A DNA stretch of 30,372 bases from a virus: positions 1-30,372 of the IMG/VR virus record IMGVR_UViG_3300030382_003518; one strand, written 5' to 3'. The notes beneath the pieces are model-generated. The model saw only the letters and a program-made list of their open reading frames with translations, was not told where the DNA came from and did no database searches. Both the position numbers and the translations under genes were made by a program. Each line of letters opens with the position of its first letter. The first letter of the stretch is position 1. Below, piece by piece: positions 17,901-26,190 of this stretch.

Positions 17901-20900
17901 AGTCTACTGCCACTATCAGTGGAGTGTTTTTTAGATGCTATTAAGGTTTCCTTTCGTTTTATAAAATCCGGAGCTTCATTTTTTATATCTATTATTTTAT
18001 ATTGAGCTTTTTCTTGTATTACATTACTAAGTTTACCTGTTTTTGGATCTTTAATAACGCTACCAACTCCTTTTTTTAATATCAAAAAATCATCTATATC
18101 TACTTTGTTTCTATCTGTCGATGGAAATGCTAACCAAATATTATCGTCTTCTGCGTCGTAATACCTATCCATAGCTAAATTATAATATTCCCCACCATTA
18201 TCTTTTATGAAAAATTTAAAATATTTCATATTCACCGGGTGTCCTTCGTTGATAATTCGAACTGATAATTGATTTATTCCAGCAGAATTACTTTTATTTA
18301 CTAATGTTGTTGCTGTTTTATTTGTTATAATAGGGGTTTCTCTACCATATTCATCTGAAAAAACAACTCCAACTTGATAATCTCTAAGCGATTTTATAGA
18401 TTTTTTACCAATTCTAGATTTATTTTCTATAGGAACAAGTTGGGGTTCTATTTCTATATCATAATCTTTACTATTTATATTATCTATTAAATTATAGTTT
18501 TGTAAATAATTACCATAAACAATTCTATTACCTACAACTTCTTGTCCTAATGCTTTTTTAGGTACATTATCCCATGGACGTAATAATTGATTAGATGGAA
18601 CAATACCGTTTTTAATTGTTTCATGTGTTATTTTATATGATGCCCACGCTTGATCAACATTTTTTATAGTATCAACAATGTAAATATTTGGGGAATTTTC
18701 TTCTTTATATAATATATCAACCCCTGATACATCTTGTGGTATATTTCGATTATAATCTTTTATTGTTAAAGATTTTATATTATTAGTCATACCTAAATTA
18801 TAACTTTTTTTAGGGTGGTAGTCAAATCCACCAGGTACAAATACTACTTCTGAAAATGGAGAAAAAGCAGAATACTCTCCATCTTCATATTTATATCGGT
18901 AAGCAAATCTAGGAAATTTATATTCAAATAATTTTTCTTCTTCATCTAATAAATCTATCGCATAATTTAAACTTACGTCAGTATCGAGAACACTTGGGGG
19001 AGTACCATCTATAGAATCTATTTTTATTTCAGTTCTCGCTACAGTTTCATCAATTTCTTCCACTGATACGTTACTTATTTTTCCATTAAAACCAGGAGTT
19101 ATCACTTCCCTAATTTCAACCTTTATATCTCCACTTGGGCCTCGTGTAGAACTTATATTATTCGCAGCCCAAGCATATAAATCTATCTGACCACTACCAG
19201 TTGCTGTAAACGTACAGGTTGTTTGTCCTCCAACTCCACTCCAATTATCACTACCCGTTGCTTGAACTGCTTTCACTCCGCTTGAAGTGGTGTAATTAGT
19301 AATGCGTGGTGCGGTCACCCCTGTGTAAGGAACTCCTTGACTTGAACTAACACCTATTCTTTGATTACCACTACCCATAAAACTCATGTTAGACACGGTA
19401 AATGTTAATTCATATTCAGTACCGCTAACCAAATTATAACCATCGTTTTGAACATCGTATAGATAAATAGTTGTTCCGGTGGTGTGAATGCTGTCATCAA
19501 TATGCTGGTTATGAAATATTACTCGTTCAGCGTTTACTACTTCCCATACATTCCACGTTATCACCTGACCCGAAGATGAATGTGCGGGTCCCATACCCGC
19601 GGGCGCGCCGGCATAGTTAGCGTGGATTGCTGTAGGATTCCAAAAATCATCAATACCAATAAAGTTTATTCCTCTGGTAGCACCTCCAGATGTAGATGCA
19701 AATAATATTGAGTTTAAATATAAAGCGTGATTCCAAGTTGACGGACCCTTTGGTATCGGGAGTGAACCAGTTGCATTATAAGTATCATCAAACACAAGTT
19801 CATGTTCAAAATTGCCTGGAGAATCATGCTGACCCAAGGTATAGTAATTACCACTTTGAGCAGGACTAGCCATGCTATTAGAATCGAATAATTGGACTAG
19901 AACTTCACCAGTCATACTATCGTTATCTGGTGGTTCAACACTATATCTTATTTTATAATGTCCTCCTACAACTATATCACGAAGATCATTATTATTAAAT
20001 ACTTTCTTATTAATACTAGCATTACTCCCATCACACGTTAATGTACCCGCAGTTTGATCCCAAGTCCAATTAGACTGAACACCCCAATGATCCGGCGCGC
20101 TACCACTTCCCTCTGACATGTCACCATTATCAGTCAAAAAGAAATTAGCATTTGTAAACCTATTACCTTGCCAATTTGTGATCGTCCCTTTTATTCTGTA
20201 ATTTGCAATCGGAATTGCAGGCGAGTTACCATCAAAATCAAATTCTTTTAATACTACTTTATCACCAGCTTTCCATTCTAAAGTAAAATTATTATTGTTG
20301 TTTATATCTGTTTCTATTATAGTACTAAAAGTATCTCCAACATCTATAAAATTAAAATCATGTATTCGTCCTATAGACGAATTTATAAAAGAATTTGGGT
20401 GATCAATATTATCACTGATTTTAATTATACCAGCATAAGTTTTTGTAACATCTCTAAATGTTTGGTATTGTATAGTTGGGGGATATTTAGGGGATTTTCT
20501 AATAACAGTAGTGTGCTCTTCTTTAACACCTTCCCTATCCGCAATAAGAATATTTTGCGCTTTATTAACTATGTAAGTATTTTGATTACCTTGTGGGTGT
20601 GTACCTTGTATGCTTCGTGGAATATTTATTTTTTTTGGTTCAGAGTTATTATCTGTCCAAAATAATAGATCATCAATTATATTGATTCCAGTAATTAAAT
20701 TATTAGGATCAAGTTTTAAAACAGAATTATTATTATCAACAAACACAGGGGTAACTGTATTTTTCTTTGTGTCATACTGAATAATACGACTACTATCAAC
20801 ACTTTTAACAGATATATTATCAATAGTACAGTTTAACTTGTTACTACTAGTAGTATCCATTCTGTTTTGGAAATAAATATGATTTGGAATATAAGGTGTT

Positions 20901-21547
20901 TTGGAAGCTGTAGAATAAGAAGTGGTAAAATCACTAGCATCTCCAAATTCTTCACCAACGCGAATTACCCATACCCATGGTTCACCACCGTTATCACCTG
21001 TGGCAGCGTAGGTTTGTTGTGGTCTAGTCCATCCACCGTTCTCATCAACAAGAACTGGACTTAAGTCACCAGTACCACTATAATTACTAATTTCAACACT
21101 AACAATATAAGTTCTACCAACACCTATAAACATATTTTGCTTTAACGAATCCCATTTCAATACGTCTGTAGCTGTAACATTATCAGTGCCGTAATTCCAA
21201 CCTCCAGTTCCATCTAATGGATTACCATCATGCGTCCAATCGTCTGCATTACCAGTAAATCCACCATTTGTTATATGTTCTTTATTATTGTTGCTTAAAA
21301 CAAACCAATATAATTTATCATTTTTTTCATCAGAAATACTACCAACACAAGTTGAATCATCACCAATAAATCCTTGCCCAGGAACTATAGAATTACCCAA
21401 TATATTTTGAACAGTACCAACATCAGCGCCTTCTGAGGTTGACACTTGTATATTCATCGCATCCCTATATTCTCCATTTGGAATAAGTCTCTCGTCGAGA
21501 TCCTTATTCATCTTACCACCGGTAAAATTATGCTTAATCTCTGGCAT
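14921..21547 (-). CDS. Giant tail stabilisation/nozzle protein, first (N-terminal) part
   Basis: This 2208-aa protein is the largest complete gene in the window. Its N-terminus (FTGGKMNKDLDERLIPNGEY, then DAMNIQV and VGTVQNILGN) matches the start of phage stabilisation / tail-tubular-B-like proteins that form the nozzle below the portal. The conserved core resumes at about 865-1000 (YKFPRFAYRYKYEDGEYSAF, VDILYKEE) and runs to about 1960 (NPAVWETKPKENADLDVYYE). At least three jelly-roll or carbohydrate-binding-like segments lie within it (about 90-250, 458-640, 690-840). Residues about 2048-2098 are a Gly/Thr/Ser tract. They are followed by a 110-residue C-terminal domain starting ICTELCEQGLLPREV, of a kind I recall at the ends of other phage structural proteins but cannot name. 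The stop is one base before the next gene. Confidence 0.7.
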   Translation of the reverse strand: MPEIKHNFTGGKMNKDLDERLIPNGEYRDAMNIQVSTSEGADVGTVQNILGNSIVPGQGFIGDDSTCVGSISDEKNDKLYWFVLSNNNKEHITNGGFTGNADDWTHDGNPLDGTGGWNYGTDNVTATDVLKWDSLKQNMFIGVGRTYIVSVEISNYSGTGDLSPVLVDENGGWTRPQQTYAATGDNGGEPWVWVIRVGEEFGDASDFTTSYSTASKTPYIPNHIYFQNRMDTTSSNKLNCTIDNISVKSVDSSRIIQYDTKKNTVTPVFVDNNNSVLKLDPNNLITGINIIDDLLFWTDNNSEPKKINIPRSIQGTHPQGNQNTYIVNKAQNILIADREGVKEEHTTVIRKSPKYPPTIQYQTFRDVTKTYAGIIKISDNIDHPNSFINSSIGRIHDFNFIDVGDTFSTIIETDINNNNNFTLEWKAGDKVVLKEFDFDGNSPAIPIANYRIKGTITNWQGNRFTNANFFLTDNGDMSEGSGSAPDHWGVQSNWTWDQTAGTLTCDGSNASINKKVFNNNDLRDIVVGGHYKIRYSVEPPDNDSMTGEVLVQLFDSNSMASPAQSGNYYTLGQHDSPGNFEHELVFDDTYNATGSLPIPKGPSTWNHALYLNSILFASTSGGATRGINFIGIDDFWNPTAIHANYAGAPAGMGPAHSSSGQVITWNVWEVVNAERVIFHNQHIDDSIHTTGTTIYLYDVQNDGYNLVSGTEYELTFTVSNMSFMGSGNQRIGVSSSQGVPYTGVTAPRITNYTTSSGVKAVQATGSDNWSGVGGQTTCTFTATGSGQIDLYAWAANNISSTRGPSGDIKVEIREVITPGFNGKISNVSVEEIDETVARTEIKIDSIDGTPPSVLDTDVSLNYAIDLLDEEEKLFEYKFPRFAYRYKYEDGEYSAFSPFSEVVFVPGGFDYHPKKSYNLGMTNNIKSLTIKDYNRNIPQDVSGVDILYKEENSPNIYIVDTIKNVDQAWASYKITHETIKNGIVPSNQLLRPWDNVPKKALGQEVVGNRIVYGNYLQNYNLIDNINSKDYDIEIEPQLVPIENKSRIGKKSIKSLRDYQVGVVFSDEYGRETPIITNKTATTLVNKSNSAGINQLSVRIINEGHPVNMKYFKFFIKDNGGEYYNLAMDRYYDAEDDNIWLAFPSTDRNKVDIDDFLILKKGVGSVIKDPKTGKLSNVIQEKAQYKIIDIKNEAPDFIKRKETLIASKKHSTDSGSRLFTTADLPTEGDIDFSINFNRIKSASYANLHEDFGKDSDVEYHISLSNTTTNRVSDRYKIVRLFADELTSAEDDDRWRFTLEKPFTNEINSFTDDPSGVNVTKIIANTYLNIYRTALDKSASHKFEGRFFVKIYNDDIFSRALKDKVDNTKKEYKSTNASRKIYSLRTHSDSNRIEKHYDETQANPTQAFYDIQSVSNAVGLNDNISSDKNDPRHKWNFYYDATSEFTQNLGTLNNKKRRSQQRHDIVYDLLRDPDVWRDYDAYFRGINVYLGNDAIKNRVDKLDIVDDTAAEDQSFQDVWFIDEAINVGNFNHSTISGNDVGWDTWPSRSSWTSMGLRSWASGEEGSSLIELSFGGIQPVRWITPSDVISGDWDGRKFATSDPSFYDLAGENYNYSESEADFIKQIAIGSQFRFKEDPTETIYTVRDVDIFLRVRYESLREGYFGKASGWGSSYYDANKPIGSNGIDPDQIFPFHAKALMGKPSGLYDNTRGLSSNVIGETVVDKSHLETEIDAGEDSITFATCSYLRPSNYTKNWRIRVDKAFNDYWNPIQTGTPTSITGTKYLELTVATSGGGNTNYVTVDSITGNGTNSSSTDQLSVGMVLKKYDNAGGDNFTDMNPPAIVSKISKNTSDYTIYFKTYDGSDDWSGTGTGTPSNITTGDVLRFYQYPMNGLSPNSAKNLNFFRDGKGISGTKTGTDAVGYTWDWVEEKSNRSEEEILPANPAVWETKPKENADLDVYYEATGSMPIYTELTKENILELIPINSIVEHEGSNSIPQGTKVVQVNPETEEIVLSKNIQVEEETASEVYIAWLQSFGWTPGNAPPWVPTIITGGTGGTGGTGGTGGTGTGGSGGTGGSGGTGGGGSGGTGGTGGGGGTGGGGKIICTELCEQGLLPREVLELDYQHSDNNMDIATKIGYWKWSGHVVNAMRKSKIITHLVKPIGVAWAYEMAHREEPHNYNGNILGKLIMAIGVPICRYIGNREIIKNKINI
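15255..15406 (-). repeat. Low-complexity Gly/Thr/Ser codon tract
   Basis: About 150 bp are built almost entirely from acc, agt and a few act/gcc units on the plus strand, which read as GGT, ACT and AGT codons on the coding strand (about 50 residues, mostly Gly). Imperfect 9-bp units (accaccagt) recur many times. All units are multiples of three, so copy-number changes stay in frame. The tract links the nozzle core to a C-terminal domain. Confidence 0.95.
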
Positions 21548-21550
21548 GTA

Positions 21551-22888
21551 CTAGTGTTTTATATGTTTAGATTTACCTCGTAATATTTGAGTTAATTCTT
21601 CTAATTTGATATTTGATAATCTTAATTTTGCTGTTCTTATAGCTGCAAACTTATCTTTTTTATAGTATGCTAATTGTCTCCCGCCAACGTTGGCTTTAGC
21701 AGACATGATAGCACAAAGTATAGATTTATACATAGCTTCTTCTGCAAATTTGTGTACTTGCATTTCCGCGTCTGTACCTAAACCATCGCTTATATATTTT
21801 AATATAACTGTTTTTCCAGATATATTAGAACTAAAATGTATTTTTCCAGTATTTTGATCCATATAAAACGAGCCATTAGCTTGAGCATGTTGAGGATCTA
21901 ATCCATATCTTTCGCCTCCAGCTGGCCAATAAGTATCATCTTGATAATCGTCTTGATTTTCAGATGGAGTGTTACCTTTATAAGCGCTCCAAGTATCAGA
22001 TTCAGCTTGCGTTGCATACTCAAGATCATAACAACTTACATTATCTATTGTACCTACAAAATTAGATGGTGGAGTTGTCCCACCACCTCTGCTATCAAAG
22101 GTAAAATTCTTATTAGCGCTCCACATGTTAATAGCCCAAGTTGAGGTTGTTGAAGTATTTACTGTAATATCTTGAGTATAACTACCACTAGTATCTTGCT
22201 TCGTTCCACCTTTATATACTGCTTCGGTAGCAGTACTATCATCAGCTATAAGTATAATTTGAACCGAGCCCTGTACAACGGTAAGATCATAAGAAACTCT
22301 ATAGGTATGTCCAGCTAATATGCTAGTTGATGTTTGATAGATTTTTTTATACAATCCGGCATCAGCATCAACATGTCCGCTATTATTCCAAGTGTATGGC
22401 GCCGCACTAGGATTAGTTAAATTACTTGATGGATTATCACTAGATACTGTCCAATCACTTAAATCAGTATCAAATTCATTATTCGTTAAAATTTCAGATA
22501 TAACATCTCCAGAAGGGTCTTGATTTACTGCTATTGGATTAGATGTTTTAGAGGTGGGATAGATAATGTGCTCGATACCAGCGGAATCACTCCATACTAA
22601 TTTAACATAGTTAACATAATCTTGTGGTAAAGTTATTGTTAATGAAGCTGGTACTTCTAATTCTTGCGATTTAATAGATTTAAAAGTATCAAACGATAAT
22701 TCTTGCATAGCTCTCTGCGCATGGAAAGCTATATCAGCTCTTTTTATTTTAGATATTATTTTATCTTCACCAACGTAAGCAATTTGAAATTGAGTTATAA
22801 TATCATCTAGTGATGTAAATTGATAATTCCCCCAACTACTACTGTCAAGATAATAGTCTGTTTGTGTTATATTATTCAATAATCCCAT
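21551..22888 (-). CDS. Head-tail connector/ring protein with inserted jelly-roll domain
   Basis: This 445-aa protein has conserved flanks and an insertion. Residues 1-118 (YQFTSLDDIITQF, GEDKIISKIKRADIAFHAQR, ELSFDTFKSIKSQELEVP, LPQDYVNYVKLVW) and about 320-445 (FYMDQNTGKIHFSS, VILKYISDGL, EEAMYKSILCAIMSAKANV) read as a continuous connector-type structural protein. Residues about 130-290 form an unrelated segment beginning NNEFDTDLSDWTV and ending FVGTIDNVSCYDL, the outline of a carbohydrate-binding-like jelly roll. The gene begins 4 bases after the 246-aa connector and ends 3 bases before the nozzle gene, the place expected for a ring protein between portal and nozzle. The exact ring position is inferred. 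Confidence 0.65.
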   Translation of the reverse strand: MGLLNNITQTDYYLDSSSWGNYQFTSLDDIITQFQIAYVGEDKIISKIKRADIAFHAQRAMQELSFDTFKSIKSQELEVPASLTITLPQDYVNYVKLVWSDSAGIEHIIYPTSKTSNPIAVNQDPSGDVISEILTNNEFDTDLSDWTVSSDNPSSNLTNPSAAPYTWNNSGHVDADAGLYKKIYQTSTSILAGHTYRVSYDLTVVQGSVQIILIADDSTATEAVYKGGTKQDTSGSYTQDITVNTSTTSTWAINMWSANKNFTFDSRGGGTTPPSNFVGTIDNVSCYDLEYATQAESDTWSAYKGNTPSENQDDYQDDTYWPAGGERYGLDPQHAQANGSFYMDQNTGKIHFSSNISGKTVILKYISDGLGTDAEMQVHKFAEEAMYKSILCAIMSAKANVGGRQLAYYKKDKFAAIRTAKLRLSNIKLEELTQILRGKSKHIKH

Positions 22889-22892
22889 TTAT

Positions 22893-23633
22893 TTATTGTT
22901 TTTCTTGTTGAATTTGAGCGCTTCCTAGACCACCCGCCATTTGTGCTAGTTGTGGTTTTTCAATTGCAATACCAGTAAACGTTAATATTCTGTATACCAA
23001 TTCAGATTCTTCAGCTGCATGTAATTCAAAATCAGTTGATGTATTTGAGTTATATAGTGGTTTGTCGTTTACAACTACATATCCCCAATTTGGTTTTGTT
23101 GGTTTTTTCGTATAAAATATCTGTACTTTATCTACACCATTTTCAGGATAAGGTCGTACTTTTAATATATTATGAATCCCAGCTTCCCCAATAAACCTGT
23201 TATACGTAGGTCTTTTTTTTGACCATTTTGTTAATGGTGATTTTCCATATAACATATTTTCTTCCCAATTGTAATATTCAGCTGTTGCTTCTTCGTATCC
23301 CACATATTTGACTTTTACTCTACCTAATCTATACAAATCAGGTATAACTGTGCTTAATATTATATCACCCCACTCATTATTAATATGTGCATCTGATATA
23401 TATTTTTGAAATAGATCAATTTTTTCTTGCAAATTACTAACCATATCAGAATAAGCATGATTATTACCTGGTACTCTCTTAAATTGATTTAAATCATAGA
23501 AATATTGCTCAAAAATTTCCATTTGAGCTTGATCAGCAAATAAATTAAACTCTTGAGGAGTTATATATCCTCTTTGTTCTTTATTAGCAAATGCTAAAAC
23601 TTTTTGATATACTGTATCTACACTTACTGCCAT
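22893..23633 (-). CDS. Head-tail connector (adaptor) protein
   Basis: This 246-aa protein begins VDTVYQKVLAFANKEQRGYI, followed by TPQEFNLFADQAQMEIFEQY. This helical N-terminus is seen in connector proteins next to capsid and nozzle genes of many marine podovirus-like phages. The middle has YKLG-type beta strands (LYRLGRVKVKYVGYEEATAE, KKRPTYNRF), and residues about 200-230 form a helix. By order it should sit at the portal exit, comparable to T7 gp11 or a crAss-like ring protein. I cannot tell which of these it matches best. It is the first gene after the second terminator, 21 bases downstream of the U-run, with an A-rich leader and no Shine-Dalgarno. Confidence 0.6.
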   Translation of the reverse strand: MAVSVDTVYQKVLAFANKEQRGYITPQEFNLFADQAQMEIFEQYFYDLNQFKRVPGNNHAYSDMVSNLQEKIDLFQKYISDAHINNEWGDIILSTVIPDLYRLGRVKVKYVGYEEATAEYYNWEENMLYGKSPLTKWSKKRPTYNRFIGEAGIHNILKVRPYPENGVDKVQIFYTKKPTKPNWGYVVVNDKPLYNSNTSTDFELHAAEESELVYRILTFTGIAIEKPQLAQMAGGLGSAQIQQEKQ

Positions 23634-23653
23634 AATTTTTTATTATTGTTTTT

Positions 23654-23689
23654 AAAAAAATAGCCACCCCTAAAAAGAGAGTGGCTATT
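23654..23689 (-). terminator. Rho-independent terminator after the 295-aa gene
   Basis: On the minus strand a 9-bp perfect stem AATAGCCAC / GTGGCTATT (plus 23659-23667 with 23681-23689) can extend inward through G-U pairs and is followed by seven U residues (plus 23654-23660). It starts 12 bases past the TAG stop of the 295-aa gene. Confidence 0.9.
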
Positions 23690-23700
23690 CTTTAGGGTTA

Positions 23701-24588
23701 CTACGAATTTAATCGTTTCTCTATATTGGAGTAAATCTCCATTCCTTCATCAGTTTTAAACCAAGCGGCTAAAGCTGAGTAAGGATGTTCGTCAAATGGG
23801 ACGTTCATCAACTTCCTGTCATTACTACCCCAACTGAACGTTCTTTGATCTGAAGATAGTTTTAATATTCCTAATTCTGTTGCTTTGATACCAAAGTTTC
23901 TAAGTTGTACGTTTTCATCTGTTACTAATTCTAAGAATAACTTAGGGTTCCTCTTAGCATATACTAATAAATCTCTTCTTAGCTCCTTAGAACTCATCGT
24001 AGACACCTCAGAGCCTTTTTCTACACGTAGAACCGCCTCCGCCATATCAATATCCAATGATTGAGCTGCTGTTAACGCTTTGATCTCTAATTCTATAACT
24101 TCTACTTCACTTTGAGCTTCAATTTGAGGGTTGTACTCTGTATACGTTTGTTTTCTACCGGGATGATATAAAGATAATAACTTTTGTAACGTTTGTTTTT
24201 CTCTAGTGACGTGTAATGTTCCTCTCCTAAAAATTATATGTGATAATCTTTGATCTCCCTGCATCTCATCAACAAAACAAGTTTGTTGGTTTTCACAATA
24301 CTTTAACTCTCTTTCATACCCCTTCTCTTCATCAAAATAGTAAATACCAGAACTTTTTATAGATCTTGATAACGATCTTTTAGCTTTACCTTTTATAAAA
24401 TAAGTTCTGTTTTTTATTTCCCAACCATCTTCTGGACTAGTTGATTTTGACTTAACTCTTTTTGGTTCTGGAGTTTCCATAACCGGTGTTTCAACTTTTG
24501 GTTGTTTTACAACTTGTGGTGTTTCTACCACTTTTTCTTGAACTTGAGGTTCTTCCACCTCAACTTTTGTTTTTGTTTTTTTTGCCAT
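23701..24588 (-). CDS. Conserved phage protein of unknown function, downstream of capsid gene
   Basis: This 295-aa protein has two parts. Residues 1-50 are a Lys/Glu/Val/Pro-rich low-complexity tail (VEEPQVQEKVVETPQ and similar). Residues about 55-295 form a compact domain with FDEEKGYERELKYCENQQTC, DEMQGDQRLSHIIFRRGTLH, SSKELRRDLLVYAKRNPKLF, a QRTFSWGSNDRKL segment and a PYSALAAWFKTDEGMEIYSN ending. I recall similar proteins next to capsid genes of marine phages, without known function. It is the only gene in the window flanked on both sides by rho-independent terminators, so its dosage is probably set separately from its neighbours. A head decoration, completion or regulatory role is possible but not shown. 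Confidence 0.75.
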   Translation of the reverse strand: MAKKTKTKVEVEEPQVQEKVVETPQVVKQPKVETPVMETPEPKRVKSKSTSPEDGWEIKNRTYFIKGKAKRSLSRSIKSSGIYYFDEEKGYERELKYCENQQTCFVDEMQGDQRLSHIIFRRGTLHVTREKQTLQKLLSLYHPGRKQTYTEYNPQIEAQSEVEVIELEIKALTAAQSLDIDMAEAVLRVEKGSEVSTMSSKELRRDLLVYAKRNPKLFLELVTDENVQLRNFGIKATELGILKLSSDQRTFSWGSNDRKLMNVPFDEHPYSALAAWFKTDEGMEIYSNIEKRLNS

Positions 24589-24618
24589 AATATAATATAT
24601 AATAAAATTAATAAAAAT
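24589..24618 (-). promoter_or_regulatory. A/T-only leader of the 295-aa gene
   Basis: Thirty bases separate the capsid terminator from this start codon, all A or T. The last fifteen bases up to the start (TATATTATATTATGG) are identical to those before the scaffold-like gene at 27384. There is no Shine-Dalgarno. The shared motif may act in initiation. It does not contain both halves of a Bacteroidota promoter. Confidence 0.4.
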
Positions 24619-24650
24619 AAAAGGACCGAGGCCGAAACCCCGGTTCTTTT
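24619..24650 (-). terminator. Rho-independent terminator after the capsid gene
   Basis: The minus-strand RNA folds as AAAAG-a-ACCG-g-GG, loop UUUCGG, CC-u-CGGU-c-CUUUU, with one A/C mismatch and one G-U pair, then a U-rich run (UUAUUUUUAUU). It begins 9 bases after the TAA of the capsid gene. Confidence 0.88.
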
Positions 24651-24659
24651 AAAAATTGC

Positions 24660-26165
24660 TTACTTCATTAACATGAAGTTGTTAGCACCTTGAGTAACTA
24701 AACATCTTTCAGATAAGAAATGCATTTGCATTGCATCTAAATCAGAAGTAGTAGCACCAACCGAACCAGTGGTCCAAGTTTTCATCTTTCTACTTTCTGT
24801 TGCAGAAGCTCTATAACGAACATGTAAGAAAGGACGTTTAAGATTCTTTCCTAAGGTTTGATCATAAACTGAAGATACACCTGCTGGAATAAACACTCCA
24901 CGAACCGCGTCAGAAGTAGCAGCGGTATTAATACCACCTCTAGTAGCATTATCGTTTAAGTATTTCCAGTCAGTTTTGTAGAAGTCATAAGACCCACGTC
25001 TGAAACCAGAGAAACCTAAATTAAGCGCCATGTTTTCTGAGTTGTTGAATACTCCGTAAGAAGTACCGCCAGCTCCGTAAGAATTCATTGAAGCTAACAT
25101 ATCATCAACGGCTAACGAAGTAGCTCTGTTTACGAACATCATGTTTTCTTCAATAGAACCTTGCGTATCAAATTCTGCTAAGATAGCGTCGAATTCTGCT
25201 AAATCAGTAGCTGCGTTAACACCAGTTACACCTGAAGTTACATTACCTCTACTTTCGATAGCTGCGAATAATCCTTCAGAACCACCAGGAGTACGACCAG
25301 ACGAGTAATAAGCAGTATCGTCAGTTGCACCTGCATCGATAATATGAGATTCAGCGTTCACGTTCTCAGCTTCAATACACATCATTTCCACGTAGTCGTT
25401 GAAACGTTGATTAACATCGCCAGCGGCTTTTAAATACCACAAGTAACCATTTTGTCCATCTTCACCTGTAATTTCAACCCAACCAATTTGAGAAGCATCA
25501 GATCCAGAGATCTCATAGTAATCTTTCATAATGATTGGTTTGTTTCGTTGAGAAGTGTGAGTTGGTTTTGAAGCTTTGCTATCACCAGTTCCTAACGTAA
25601 GACCACCTAATCCAGTTGAACCTTTTTCCCAGTCAGAACCAATAACTACAACTTGCGTATTTGCTAGAGTAGCACTTGATCCGTGAAATGGGGAATCAGC
25701 CCAAGTTTCTTCAGCGTAAGGTATAATAGTAACAGCCGCGCCGTTAACTAATACAACCTGACCAGTACCTGACCAACCTGCGTTAGCTACTAGACATACG
25801 TCATATAATCTCATACCATGATTAGCAATAGTATAACCATCACCTGATACATTTCCATCAGAATCACTAACTACTGTAAAAATATTTGTATTTGTTACTA
25901 ACGAACCTATACACGCGATGTGTAACCTACCTTGTTCTGACCAAATAACTTGGTCTGAGGACATAGCCTCTTCTGCACCGACTTGCTCTAAGAACCCTGA
26001 GACTGTTCTGTTTCCAAAAACCTCAGCTTCTTTTTCCATCAAATCAGGCAGATATTGTTGTTCCCATCCGGTTGAACCGTCACGGAAATCTATGTAATTT
26101 GTTTTTAACGTCTGCTTCTGTGAAGCTGGCGTGTTATTCAAATTAGTTCCTGCTGTAATTGCCAT
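24660..26165 (-). CDS. Major capsid protein
   Basis: This 501-aa protein begins with NNTPASQKQTLKTNYIDF, then QQYLPDLMEKEAEVFGNRTV and VGAEEAMSSDQVIWSEQGRL, a pattern I associate with major capsid proteins of marine podovirus-like phages. Length and position (portal, scaffold, then this) fit an HK97-fold shell protein. Residues about 90-190 form a beta-rich, Gly/Val-rich stretch that may be an insertion domain on the capsid surface. The C-terminal half holds helix-rich segments (FDAILAEFDTQGSIEENMMF) and the ending RCLVTQGANNFMLMK. A strong terminator sits directly downstream, consistent with a heavily transcribed gene. The codons are visibly less AU-biased than in the tail genes, with more GCT, GAA and GGT, also consistent with high expression. 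Confidence 0.8.
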   Translation of the reverse strand: MAITAGTNLNNTPASQKQTLKTNYIDFRDGSTGWEQQYLPDLMEKEAEVFGNRTVSGFLEQVGAEEAMSSDQVIWSEQGRLHIACIGSLVTNTNIFTVVSDSDGNVSGDGYTIANHGMRLYDVCLVANAGWSGTGQVVLVNGAAVTIIPYAEETWADSPFHGSSATLANTQVVVIGSDWEKGSTGLGGLTLGTGDSKASKPTHTSQRNKPIIMKDYYEISGSDASQIGWVEITGEDGQNGYLWYLKAAGDVNQRFNDYVEMMCIEAENVNAESHIIDAGATDDTAYYSSGRTPGGSEGLFAAIESRGNVTSGVTGVNAATDLAEFDAILAEFDTQGSIEENMMFVNRATSLAVDDMLASMNSYGAGGTSYGVFNNSENMALNLGFSGFRRGSYDFYKTDWKYLNDNATRGGINTAATSDAVRGVFIPAGVSSVYDQTLGKNLKRPFLHVRYRASATESRKMKTWTTGSVGATTSDLDAMQMHFLSERCLVTQGANNFMLMK

Positions 26166-26190
26166 TTTGTTTTAATTTTAAATTGTTAAT

